From an uncultured Parabacteroides sp. (lineage in GTDB: Bacteria > Bacteroidota > Bacteroidia > Bacteroidales > Tannerellaceae): a stretch of 64,000 nt of DNA. The DNA is taken from the NCBI GenBank assembly GCA_944325335.1, contig CALUZR010000005.1, positions 32,340-96,339 on the forward strand, written 5' to 3'. The notes under the pieces were generated by a model. That model was given only the letters and a program-made list of their open reading frames with translations, was not told the origin of the DNA and did not search any database. The position numbers and the translations under genes are program-made. Positions 53,265 to 61,906 of this stretch are shown in pieces (within the stretch, counting starts at the first letter, position 1; each line of letters starts with the position of its first letter).

Positions 53265-53371
53265 TCGAGGATCGACGACGCTCCTCGTTGACCTGCCACG
53301 ACGTTCCTCGCTGACCTTCGACGACGTCCCTCGTCGAACATCGACGACGCTCCTCGTCGATAGTCGACGGA
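53265..53371. repeat. 23-bp phased dyad array D2 (CGACGACGnnCCTCGTCG type)
   Basis: The anchor CCTCG falls at 53283, 53306, 53329 and 53352, 23 bp apart, within the dyad word TCGACGACGCTCCTCGTCGA. It directly follows the stop of the receptor gene that ends at 53380 and adjoins array D1 with an unrelated word. Confidence 0.88.
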
Positions 53372-53379
53372 AACCGATG

Positions 53380-55692
53380 CTACAAGCGGTTCACGTCGTC
53401 TTCCACCGAACTCTTGCCTCTGTACTTGCTCTTTACCTTCTGGTTGAAGCGGTAAATGAGGCTGATGGAATAGTTCCACATGTTGTAATCTTCGGTTTGC
53501 GTATAATCCACATTGCCTGTGCGCATCCGTTCCTTGTATTTTGTCGTGTGGAAGATGTCGTAGCCTTTGAGGCTTACGCTCAGTTTCTTGTCGAAGAAAT
53601 CTTTTTTCAGTGTGAGGTTCAGCATTTGTATCGGCTTGGTGAACGAGACTGCCCCGTAGTCTCCTGCGCTCATAAACATGTAATAGGCAGAGAGCGTGAT
53701 GTCTTTCGGGAAACTGAAGTCGTGGCTCGTCACTATCGTGTATTGCGGCTGGTTGTATTTGATTTTCTCGCTCAAATAGTCCACTTCAAAGAAGGGTTTG
53801 GCCACACCTAAGTAGAGCGACGGACTCCACAAACCGAACGTATATTGCAGGTTCAAATCAGCATTCAGGACCTGGTATTTATCGAAGTTGGCAAAGGTGC
53901 TGATGATCGTCTCTTGCGTATTCTCAAACATATCGTCCAAATAATCTTTGGTTCGCGTATAACCCAAACTGAAATAGAGGAATTGATAACTCGTACCCCA
54001 CTGTATATTATAGGATGTAGCCGGTTTCAAGAGCGGATTTCCTTGTTGGTAAAGGAACTCGTTTTGATAGTAGGTCGAGTTGCTCAACTGGCGGAACGAA
54101 GGACGCGAGGTACGGGTCGCAAATGAAAGGCTGTTCGCCCACGCTCCGGCCTGGTAACTGAGGCTGACCGACGGGAAGACGTTATCGAAATCGCGGTCGA
54201 GGTTCAACTCCGGATTCAAGAAGTCCGCATACTGCATCCGCATCCGCTCGTAACGCACGCCTACATTTCCAGCCAAGTTTCCGGCTTGGAAGTTCCACTC
54301 TACAAACCCGGCATAACGTTTCTCCGTCTCTTTGTAGTCGGACGAAGGAACAGCGCTTGCATTGGTCGTCAAGGCGCTCTTGTTGTTGATCTGGTTATAA
54401 TCCACACCGACGGAGAAATTCAGCCAGTTATCTTTCGCATAATTGACTGTGAACTGCCCGGCGTAAATATCTGAATGGCCTGTCGCGTCGCTGTTTGTCG
54501 TCATGTCCAACTGTTCGTTGCGTTCCGTTACCGACTGGTCGTATTCATTCTTATTCCGCACATAATCGAGGTTCAATTCAGAAGAAAAATGCTCGTTCCA
54601 TGTCGCATTGTAGAAGGCATTGAGTTGGTTCATGAGGGTTTTGTTCTTATATCCGTCCAACAAATCCCGGCTTTCTACCCACGCGTCGTTCAAATAGGCG
54701 TCCAATCTCCCTTGTGTATGCAGCTTCGGAATCATCGAACTGCCATTTACCTTGAATCCGGCTATGTGATCCTTATTGAACTCATAATCCACATTTGCCC
54801 GCCAAGTATGGATCGGCGCGTCTTGCTTCCGATGTACGTTGTTATCATACCGATGCACTTGGTCGTTCAGCGTAAGTTCTTGCGAAAGAGGATGGTCGTA
54901 TTCGCTCCTTGCCATTTCATATTCATAATAGGCCGAGAGATTGAGTCCGCCTTTCTTCGCATTCAAGCGGATATATTGGTCGCTCGAATAACGTTCGCCG
55001 ATGGCAGATTCATGTTTGGCCGTGATGCCCCAGCCTTCGTCCCGCTTGATGGTCGTGATCTTCAGCACGGCTTTCCCTTCGGCATCGTAACGCGCGCCGG
55101 GATTCTTAATTAGCTCGACGGTCTTGATGTTCTTCGGGTCGAGTTGTTGCATCTCGCTCTCGTCCTGAATCTTCCGGTTATCAATATAGATGATGGGCGC
55201 GCCTTTCCCGAATACTTGGTAGCCACCGTCCACGGTCCGAACAATGCCCGGAATACGCGAAAGCATATCGGTCATATCATGGTATTCACTCAGCAACGAA
55301 CCGGCCACGTCCGTCACCAGCGAACTGCCCTTTTGCTTGAATACGGCCTTGTGGGCTGTAATCGTCACTTCGTCCAGTTCGGTCGACTGGTTGTTCAACG
55401 TAATGACACCTAAATCCGTCGCTCCCGCTTCCACCGATTGGTATTTATCCGTAAAGCCCATATATGAAAACTTCACAATCGCCGGCGTTTCGTTTGCATA
55501 ATCCATGTAAAATGCACCGTTCGCATCGCTCACCGCCCCGGCCACAAACGACGAATCCGCCTTTGCCAGCAATACAATGTTCGCATATTCAATCGGACGA
55601 TTATTTTCATCCACAATCTTTCCTTTAATTCCTTGTCCATAAGTTGTTGCACAGGAAAGAAACACTCCTAAAGATATAATTAATGTCTTCAT
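53380..55692 (-). CDS. Outer membrane beta-barrel family protein with CarboxypepD-like domain
   Basis: 770 residues from the start at 55692; a longer frame to 55764 is rejected because a -7 box lies at 55719-55726 and the signal peptide (MKTLIISLGVFLSCATTYGQ) starts here. Domains: CarboxypepD-like (IKGKIVDENNRPIEYANIVLL), plug (GAPIIYIDNRKIQDESEMQQLDPKNIKTVELIKNPGARYDAEG), barrel to the C-terminus. A paralog of the genes at 50791 and 48165. It is divergent from the histidine kinase gene, so that system may control the receptors. Confidence 0.85.
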   Translation of the reverse strand: MKTLIISLGVFLSCATTYGQGIKGKIVDENNRPIEYANIVLLAKADSSFVAGAVSDANGAFYMDYANETPAIVKFSYMGFTDKYQSVEAGATDLGVITLNNQSTELDEVTITAHKAVFKQKGSSLVTDVAGSLLSEYHDMTDMLSRIPGIVRTVDGGYQVFGKGAPIIYIDNRKIQDESEMQQLDPKNIKTVELIKNPGARYDAEGKAVLKITTIKRDEGWGITAKHESAIGERYSSDQYIRLNAKKGGLNLSAYYEYEMARSEYDHPLSQELTLNDQVHRYDNNVHRKQDAPIHTWRANVDYEFNKDHIAGFKVNGSSMIPKLHTQGRLDAYLNDAWVESRDLLDGYKNKTLMNQLNAFYNATWNEHFSSELNLDYVRNKNEYDQSVTERNEQLDMTTNSDATGHSDIYAGQFTVNYAKDNWLNFSVGVDYNQINNKSALTTNASAVPSSDYKETEKRYAGFVEWNFQAGNLAGNVGVRYERMRMQYADFLNPELNLDRDFDNVFPSVSLSYQAGAWANSLSFATRTSRPSFRQLSNSTYYQNEFLYQQGNPLLKPATSYNIQWGTSYQFLYFSLGYTRTKDYLDDMFENTQETIISTFANFDKYQVLNADLNLQYTFGLWSPSLYLGVAKPFFEVDYLSEKIKYNQPQYTIVTSHDFSFPKDITLSAYYMFMSAGDYGAVSFTKPIQMLNLTLKKDFFDKKLSVSLKGYDIFHTTKYKERMRTGNVDYTQTEDYNMWNYSISLIYRFNQKVKSKYRGKSSVEDDVNRL

Positions 55693-55718
55693 TCTATTTC
55701 TATTTTTAATTCTTACGG

Positions 55719-55726
55719 CAAAGGTA
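55719..55726 (-). promoter_or_regulatory. Promoter -7 box of the receptor gene
   Basis: CAAAGGTA reads TACCTTTG on the minus strand, 27 bases before the start at 55692. Confidence 0.6.
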
Positions 55727-55816
55727 CGGCGTTTGAATATAATCATGGGTAATAAGTATATCATAATTATATCATCATTTTTATGCTTTTAATTACATTA
55801 TATGCCATAATTTGAT

Positions 55817-55824
55817 TACTTTTG
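55817..55824 (+). promoter_or_regulatory. Promoter -7 box of the histidine kinase operon
   Basis: TACTTTTG fits TAnnTTTG, 21 bases before the kinase start at 55845, and argues against the earlier in-frame ATG at 55812. Confidence 0.62.
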
Positions 55825-55844
55825 CCGCACAAAGAGATATTTCA

Positions 55845-57227
55845 ATGAGAGTTTACTATATCATAACGCTTTTGGGTATAATTTGCGTAAGTATATTGCA
55901 AACTTTGTACGTTCAAAATATGTATGACACGTACAAAAAAGAAGAAGTTGTGCAAATAGAAAAAGATTTACGAATCGCTTTTTCACAAGAAACCAAAGAA
56001 CGCTCCCGAAAGCTTAAGCCACATCCTTTAAGAGGACGTACCTTTACGGCAAAATCAATAACGAACATGACACCTGAGGAATTAGATAGTTTGCTTCGTA
56101 TAGAACCTATTCCTTATGATACCATAGATCTGGATCGATTCAAAGACGATGGTATTATTTTAACGGAAGCTGAGGGTTGGACTCTATTTTCACATGATGA
56201 TTTTGAACGCGACGGCCTCCCCTTTAACCTCGCCGTTTTAGACAGCATCTTCCACGCTTATTACACGAAGGATTTCCCCTATTCCTTTACCTTATTATAT
56301 TATAAGGATCGGAAACCAATTGAGACTATAGGCGATTTGATAGGCAAGGCGGATTATGAATCGCACTTGATGCCCATTGGCACGAAGGGTGAACGCCGCC
56401 TTTTGCTGAAGATGGATATCCCGTTTTCCTATTTCGTCACATACGAAGCGGGATCGCTGGTGGCTTCGCTTGTGATTGTCCTTTTCGTCCTGCTCTGCCT
56501 GATTTTCCAACTGACCGTCATCCGCATCAAAAGTGAACGGCTAAAGCAATGGGAAACCCATGCACATGGAACGATACACGACTTGAAAACGCCTTTAAAT
56601 AGCGTCGTTACGATGCTAAGTCTCTTCCGCCTGACAGAAAAAGACCCGCAAAAGAAGGATTTGCTGAACCAGGGCGTCGTACAATTGAAACGTTTGGCAG
56701 GCACAATCGAAACGCTTCTCTCGATAGAAAACAACCGCCGAGAATTGGTGTTGCGTAAAACGGAATTGGACTTACCAACGTTGTGCGAACCTATTAAACA
56801 GGAATTGGACGTATTGTATCACGATAAGCCGCACAAAATAGAAATTACTTCCACGTTACCCGAAAAAGCAAAAGTGGAAGGCGACGCCATGTATATCGGA
56901 AATGTGCTCCGCAATCTGATAGAAAACGCGTTGAAATATGCAGATGCAGGTGTAAAAGTATTCGTCCGTTTCCAAGAAAACGCGCAACATCAAGTAGAAG
57001 CGACCGTAGAAGACAATGGTTGGGGCATCGAACCGAAATATCGCCGGAAGCTCTTCTCGCAATTCTATCAAGTGCCCCGTCCAACCGACAAAATGCTGAA
57101 AGGGCATGGAATCGGATTAGCCCAATGTAAACTGATTGTCGAAGCGCACGGCGGAAAAATTGGCCTGCATGATACAAACAACGACAAAGGAAGCCTGTTC
57201 TACTTTACATTACCCCTAATAAATTAA
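55845..57227 (+). CDS. Sensor histidine kinase
   Basis: A 460-residue two-transmembrane kinase: TM1 at residues 4-21, periplasmic sensor about 22-203, TM2 about 204-226, H-box with phosphoacceptor H245 (HGTIHDLKTPLNSVV), and an ATPase domain with N box (NVLRNLIENALKYA), G1 (VEDNGWGIEP) and G2 (KGHGIGLAQCKLI). The sensor domain is not a family that I recognise. The response regulator starts 6 bases after the stop. Confidence 0.9.
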   Translation: MRVYYIITLLGIICVSILQTLYVQNMYDTYKKEEVVQIEKDLRIAFSQETKERSRKLKPHPLRGRTFTAKSITNMTPEELDSLLRIEPIPYDTIDLDRFKDDGIILTEAEGWTLFSHDDFERDGLPFNLAVLDSIFHAYYTKDFPYSFTLLYYKDRKPIETIGDLIGKADYESHLMPIGTKGERRLLLKMDIPFSYFVTYEAGSLVASLVIVLFVLLCLIFQLTVIRIKSERLKQWETHAHGTIHDLKTPLNSVVTMLSLFRLTEKDPQKKDLLNQGVVQLKRLAGTIETLLSIENNRRELVLRKTELDLPTLCEPIKQELDVLYHDKPHKIEITSTLPEKAKVEGDAMYIGNVLRNLIENALKYADAGVKVFVRFQENAQHQVEATVEDNGWGIEPKYRRKLFSQFYQVPRPTDKMLKGHGIGLAQCKLIVEAHGGKIGLHDTNNDKGSLFYFTLPLIN

Positions 57228-57233
57228 AAGAAG

Positions 57234-57914
57234 ATGGAAAGAAAAATAAAAGTACTCTTTATAGACGACGACACCGCATTAGGAAATATCGTGACGCTGG
57301 CGTTGCAGGAATTTGGGTTTGAAGCGATTTATTTCAGCACGTTGATTGGCATAACCGCCTTTATCCGCGAATTTACACCCGACGTGATCGTACTCGACGT
57401 GGAAATAGGCAACAAGAACGGTATCGACGCGCTACCTGCGATCCAAGAAGTCGCCCCACAAACGCCCGTGATTTTCGTTTCTTCTCATCACGATACCGCC
57501 ATGGTTGTCCAAGCACTTCGGCAAGGCGGTTTTGTTTATTTGAAAAAGCCTTTCGAGATAGAAGAATTAATAGCCTACATCGAACGGCTTGCACAAACCG
57601 CCAAGCCCAGCCATCAGATTGAATTTGATTGTTTCCGGTTGGATATCGAACGTAGCATCTTGCTTAAAAACAATAACCTATTCAGTGCGCTTACGCCTTT
57701 CGAATGTCGCCTCTTGCGTCTTTTAGCTTCTCATTTGGGGCAAATCGTTCCACGAGAAAAAATCATGGAGGAATTATGGCATGGGGAAACGACCAACGAT
57801 AAGAGCCTCAATAACTACGTGAACAAACTCCGAAAAATGTTCCATGATTATCCACGCATTCGTATCAATACATATCGTAACCAAGGAATCCAATTGATCC
57901 TCCTTCCTAAATAG
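57234..57914 (+). CDS. OmpR-family response regulator
   Basis: A 226-residue regulator: receiver domain (residues 1 to about 118) with acidic pocket D11/D12 and phosphoacceptor D55 (VIVLDVEIGNKNG), and a winged-helix DNA-binding domain (about 128-226: LTPFECRLLRLLASHLGQIVPREKIMEELW, LNNYVNKLRKMFHDYPRIRINTYRNQG). Partner of the kinase just upstream; the divergent receptor genes are plausible targets. A dyad array begins 2 bases after the stop. Confidence 0.92.
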   Translation: MERKIKVLFIDDDTALGNIVTLALQEFGFEAIYFSTLIGITAFIREFTPDVIVLDVEIGNKNGIDALPAIQEVAPQTPVIFVSSHHDTAMVVQALRQGGFVYLKKPFEIEELIAYIERLAQTAKPSHQIEFDCFRLDIERSILLKNNNLFSALTPFECRLLRLLASHLGQIVPREKIMEELWHGETTNDKSLNNYVNKLRKMFHDYPRIRINTYRNQGIQLILLPK

Positions 57915-57916
57915 GC

Positions 57917-58090
57917 CTTCGCAACACTACGAAGACAGGCTTCGCAATCCATCGAACGAGGCGTTCGTAACGTTGCGAAGACAGGCTTCGCAATCCATCG
58001 AACGGGGCGTTCGTAACGTTGCGAAGACAGGTTTCGCAGTACAGCGAACGAGGGTTTCGCAACGTTACGAAGGAAGGCTTCGCTCCTTTG
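57917..58090. repeat. 23-bp phased dyad array after the response regulator
   Basis: Seven 23-bp units start at 57917, 57940, 57963, 57986, 58009, 58032 and 58055, with a partial at 58078. Each has the dyad TTCGnnA...CGAA, for example GTTCGTAACGTTGCGAA. The array fills the gap from the regulator stop (57914) to the rnr stop (58095), so it lies between convergent genes. Confidence 0.9.
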
Positions 58091-58094
58091 CTTG

Positions 58095-60260
58095 TTATTT
58101 CACCAACTGGAAATCCAATTGCTTGCGGGCCAGGTTGGCATTGGCCACGCGGATGGTGATCGGATCGCCCAGGCGGTATTGACGTTTCGAACGTTGGCCG
58201 ATCAGGCAATAGCTCTTCTCGTCGAACTCGTAATAATCGTCGTTGAGGTCGCGCATCGGGACGAGCCCTTCGCATTTGTTCTCATTTAGTTCGACGTAAA
58301 GGCCCCATTCCGTCACACCTGAAATCACACCATCAAACACTTGCCCCAGTTTGTCGCTCATGAACTCTACCTGCTTGTATTTCACGCTCGCCCGCTCGGC
58401 ATTGGCCGCCACCTGTTCCATCGCCGAACAATGCTCGCACAGCTTCTCGTATTTCTTCTTGACGACGCTTCGTCCACCCTCCAGATAACGCTCTAACAGG
58501 CGGTGCACCATCATGTCTGGATAACGGCGGATGGGCGAAGTGAAGTGCGTATAATAATCGAATGCAAGTCCGTAGTGCCCAATGTTATCGGTCGAATATT
58601 TCGCCTTTTGCATAGCGCGGATGGCGACGGTCTCGATGAGGTTCTCTTCCGGCTTGCCCTGCACTTCGTCGAGAAGCGTATTAATACCCTTCGAGAGGTC
58701 CGTCTTCTTCCCTTCCGTCCGGAAACGATAGCCAAACCGACGGATGAAAGTGGCGAAATTTTCCATCTTCTCTGGATCGGGCAAATCGTGTACGCGGTAG
58801 ACGAATGCCTTGGGCGTCTTCCCGCGTGGCACTTTTCCTACAAATTCAGCCACGGTACGGTTCGCCAGCAACATGAATTCCTCAATTAGTTTATTCGCTT
58901 CCTTCGATACTTTGAAATAGACGCGGAGCGGTTTGCCCTGCTCATCGATTTCAAACTTCACCTCGTAGCGGTCGAAATTAATCGCTCCGTGGGCAAAGCG
59001 TTTGGCACGAAGCTTTTGCGCTAAGGCATTGAGGGCGAGAATTGCCTCCTTGCAATCGCCCTGCCCCGTTTCAATGACCTGTTGTGCTTCCTCATACGTG
59101 AAGCGTCGATCACTCTTAATCACCGTCCGGCAAATACGGGAGTTCACTACTTCCGCCTCGGCATTCAGCTCGAATATCGTGGAAAAGCATAGTTTCTCCT
59201 CCTTCGGGCGGAGCGAACAAATCTGATTGCAAAGTCTTTCCGGCAACATCGGAATCGTACGGTCGACGAGGTACACCGACGTAGCCCGTGATTCCGCCTC
59301 TTTGTCGATGACGCTCTCGGGTTTCACGTAATGCGTCACATCGGCAATATGCACACCTACTTCCCAATTTCCATTCTCCAGCTGGCGGGCGGAAAGGGCA
59401 TCGTCGAAGTCTTTCGCATCTTTCGGGTCGATGGTGAAAGTCAATACCTTGCGGAAATCCTCACGTCCTTTCAAATCGCTCTTTTGGATTTTCTCCGGAA
59501 TGCGGTTGGCCGCCCGTTCGACGTTCTCCGGATAGCGGTAAGGCAAACCAAATTCCGCCAAAATAGCGTGCATTTCCGTATCGTTTTCGCCGGACATACC
59601 GAGGATGTCAATCACCTCGCCCAGCGGATTCTTTGCATTCTCCGGCCATTCAAGGATGCGCACCACCGCCTTTTCGCCATTCTTCCCACCATTCAGTTTA
59701 TCGCGCGGGATGAAGATATCGTTTGCCAGCGTACGGTCTTCGGTAATGAGGAAGGAAAGTCCGTTTTGCACCTGGAGTTTACCCACGAATACACGCTCTT
59801 TCGACTCCAATATTTCCACCACTTCGCCCTCGGGTTCTTGCTTTTTCCGGCGGGCAAAAAGTTGGACGCGCACCTTATCTCCGTCCATGGCATGGGCGGA
59901 ATCGCGCTCGGCAATCGCAATCGCCTCACTCCCATCGTCGGGAAGGAAAGAATTTCGTCCGTTGCTCCGGCGTACGAATGTACCGGTCAGCGACGTCACC
60001 ACATGGTTATATTGGTAACGCCCACGGTCGACCTCCTTCAGGATGCCGCTTTCCTTCATTTTCTCCAACAAAGAAGCCACTTGGAGTTTCTGCACTTGGT
60101 TTTCAGCACCAATCTGCTTGCTCACCTGCTTATAATTCATAATCAAGCCCGGCGAACGTTGGAAAGCCGTCATGACAAGGCGCAGCATCTCTTTCTTTTT
60201 CATGCGTTTGCCGTCGTCTTTCGCCCGTTTATTTTTCTTTTTATTGTTCTTTTTCGTCAT
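58095..60260 (-). CDS. rnr: Ribonuclease R
   Basis: 721 residues from the start at 60260. A Lys-rich tail (KKNNKKKNKRAKDDGKRMKKK) precedes a winged-helix segment, cold-shock-type OB domains (VTSLTGTFVRRSNGRNSFL), the RNB catalytic domain with DAKDFDDALSA carrying the catalytic aspartates and YTHFTSPIRRYPDMMVHR, and a C-terminal S1 domain. It is a processive 3'-5' exoribonuclease for structured RNA. The gene stands alone. Confidence 0.94.
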   Translation of the reverse strand: MTKKNNKKKNKRAKDDGKRMKKKEMLRLVMTAFQRSPGLIMNYKQVSKQIGAENQVQKLQVASLLEKMKESGILKEVDRGRYQYNHVVTSLTGTFVRRSNGRNSFLPDDGSEAIAIAERDSAHAMDGDKVRVQLFARRKKQEPEGEVVEILESKERVFVGKLQVQNGLSFLITEDRTLANDIFIPRDKLNGGKNGEKAVVRILEWPENAKNPLGEVIDILGMSGENDTEMHAILAEFGLPYRYPENVERAANRIPEKIQKSDLKGREDFRKVLTFTIDPKDAKDFDDALSARQLENGNWEVGVHIADVTHYVKPESVIDKEAESRATSVYLVDRTIPMLPERLCNQICSLRPKEEKLCFSTIFELNAEAEVVNSRICRTVIKSDRRFTYEEAQQVIETGQGDCKEAILALNALAQKLRAKRFAHGAINFDRYEVKFEIDEQGKPLRVYFKVSKEANKLIEEFMLLANRTVAEFVGKVPRGKTPKAFVYRVHDLPDPEKMENFATFIRRFGYRFRTEGKKTDLSKGINTLLDEVQGKPEENLIETVAIRAMQKAKYSTDNIGHYGLAFDYYTHFTSPIRRYPDMMVHRLLERYLEGGRSVVKKKYEKLCEHCSAMEQVAANAERASVKYKQVEFMSDKLGQVFDGVISGVTEWGLYVELNENKCEGLVPMRDLNDDYYEFDEKSYCLIGQRSKRQYRLGDPITIRVANANLARKQLDFQLVK

Positions 60261-60317
60261 AATCCAATCTTTGAATAAAAATGTATTAAGCAAAGCGTGT
60301 CATCACGAGGATTGTTG

Positions 60318-60399
60318 AACACAGAGACACAGAGGCACGGAGAATTAATTTGGAAAACCCAGGAAATAAAAGAACTCCGTGTTTCTGTGTCTCTGTGTT
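60318..60399. repeat. 25-bp-arm palindrome between rnr and the acyltransferase gene
   Basis: Arms at 60318-60342 and 60375-60399 pair with two mismatches in 25 and contain AACACAGAGAC/GTCTCTGTGTT, the same arm as the palindrome at 3373-3506. Here it is in a divergent gap, so a terminator role is less likely and a dispersed element more likely. Confidence 0.78.
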
Positions 60400-60509
60400 T
60401 TTATTCCTTTTGATACACCCTCCTAAATAATTTCCTACAAAGGTACTATGTTTTCCGCAATTCGCCATACTTTCCGTTTTTTTCTCCTGATAAAAAAGAA
60501 AAAACAGGG

Positions 60510-60640
60510 ATAAATAGTTTCGTTCATAGGCATAAATAGTTTCATTCTTGCCTATCTTTCCTTCGCGCATCGACGATATTTTTATATCTTTAGGCTGAAG
60601 ATATACACATATCGTCGATGTTTATATAAATATCGTCGAT
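60510..60640. promoter_or_regulatory. Phased motifs in the rnr/GNAT divergent region
   Basis: ATAAATAGTTTC occurs at 60510 and 60532 (22 bp apart). ATATCGTCGAT occurs at 60609 and 60630 (21 bp apart), and its inverse ATCGACGATAT at 60569, about 40 bp from the second. The gap 60261-60750 (490 bases) holds these, the palindrome at 60318 and a promoter. Confidence 0.5.
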
Positions 60641-60718
60641 ACGTGAAGGATTGACAAGGTGTTTAAAACTTTTTCAAGGCGAAAACGAAGAATATGTCCG
60701 CCATGTCCGAAAAAATAC

Positions 60719-60726
60719 CTAACTTT
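60719..60726 (+). promoter_or_regulatory. Promoter -7 box of the GNAT-like gene
   Basis: TAACTTTG lies inside the longest possible reading frame and 24 bases before the ATG at 60751, which therefore is the better start. Confidence 0.6.
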
Positions 60727-60750
60727 GTCTCTTCAAAGCAGAAAGTCAAA

Positions 60751-61887
60751 ATGAGCATACAGATAAAAGAAGTAACAACACGCAAGGAGCTGAAGCAGTT
60801 CGTGAAGTTCAGCATCGATTTGTATAAAGGCAATCCTTACTACGTGCCGTGTTTGATTGAAGAAGAGATGATGACGCTGGACAAGGAAAAGAACCCGGCG
60901 TTTGAAGTGTGCGACGCCATCCTGTTTTTAGCCTATAAAGATGGGAAAATAGCAGGACGCATTGCCGGAATCATCAACCACGGAAGCAATACGGCGTGGG
61001 AAGAGAAGCGGGCGCGCTTTGGTTTTGTGGACTTTATCGATGACGCCGAAGTGGTAGATGCCCTCTTCGATGCCGTGATCCGTTGGGCGAAAGAAAAAGG
61101 CATGACGGAGCTTCACGGCCCGCTCGGATTCACCGATATGGACCACGAAGGGATGTTGGTAGAGGGATTCGACCAGCTGGGTACGATGGCCACCATCTAT
61201 AATTACCCTTACTATCCGAAGCATTTGGAAAGGATGGGATTTGAAAAAGACCAAGATTGGCACGAGTTCAAGATATTCGTCCCCCGCGAAGGCATTCCGG
61301 AGAAGCATCAACGTATCGGTGAAATCGTACGGAAGAAATACGGGTTATCGATCCGCAAGTTCAAGAACAAAGAAGAAATCATGCCGTATGCCCACAAGAT
61401 ATTCCATACGCTGAATGCCGCCTTCGAGCCGCTCTACGGTTTTTCAGCCCTGACTGAGAAGCAAATCGATTATTACATCAACATGTATATCCCGATGCTA
61501 CGTTATGAATTGGTCACGGTGATTACGCGGGATGCGGACGATGAAGTGGTCGGATTCGGTATTTCGCTTCCCAGCCTTTCGAAAGCGATGCAAAAGGCAA
61601 ACGGGCATCTCTTTCCCTTCGGATGGATTCACCTCCTGAAGGCATTGAAGTCGAAACCCAAAGTGATTGATTTGTATCTCACCGGCGTCTTGCCAGAATA
61701 CCAAAGCAAGGGAGTGAATGCACTTCTCTTCAACGATTTGATACCTGTCTACAACCGATTGGGCGTAGTCTATGCCGAAAGCAATCCGGAGTTGGAAAAC
61801 AATAGTGCCGTACAAGCTCAATGGAATTATTTCAAACGTGAACACCATAAAACGCGCAGGGCATTTATTAAGAAAATAGAAGACTGA
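60751..61887 (+). CDS. GNAT-like N-acyltransferase
   Basis: 378 residues from the start at 60751; the frame opens earlier at 60694, but the -7 box at 60719 excludes that start. The sequence IAGRIAGIINHGSN near residue 60 and the C-terminal half (VIDLYLTGVLPEYQSKGVNALLFNDLIPVYNRLGVVYAESNPELENN) carry the acetyl-CoA-binding pattern Q-x-x-G-x-x of GNAT proteins. Length suggests two tandem GNAT folds. Substrate unknown. parE follows after 19 bases. Confidence 0.7.
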   Translation: MSIQIKEVTTRKELKQFVKFSIDLYKGNPYYVPCLIEEEMMTLDKEKNPAFEVCDAILFLAYKDGKIAGRIAGIINHGSNTAWEEKRARFGFVDFIDDAEVVDALFDAVIRWAKEKGMTELHGPLGFTDMDHEGMLVEGFDQLGTMATIYNYPYYPKHLERMGFEKDQDWHEFKIFVPREGIPEKHQRIGEIVRKKYGLSIRKFKNKEEIMPYAHKIFHTLNAAFEPLYGFSALTEKQIDYYINMYIPMLRYELVTVITRDADDEVVGFGISLPSLSKAMQKANGHLFPFGWIHLLKALKSKPKVIDLYLTGVLPEYQSKGVNALLFNDLIPVYNRLGVVYAESNPELENNSAVQAQWNYFKREHHKTRRAFIKKIED

Positions 61888-61906
61888 GAATTAAAATTAA
61901 AATAAA

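Noticed and set aside
60694..60750. N-terminal extension of the GNAT-like protein
   Set aside because: The -7 box TAACTTTG at 60719-60726 falls within it.
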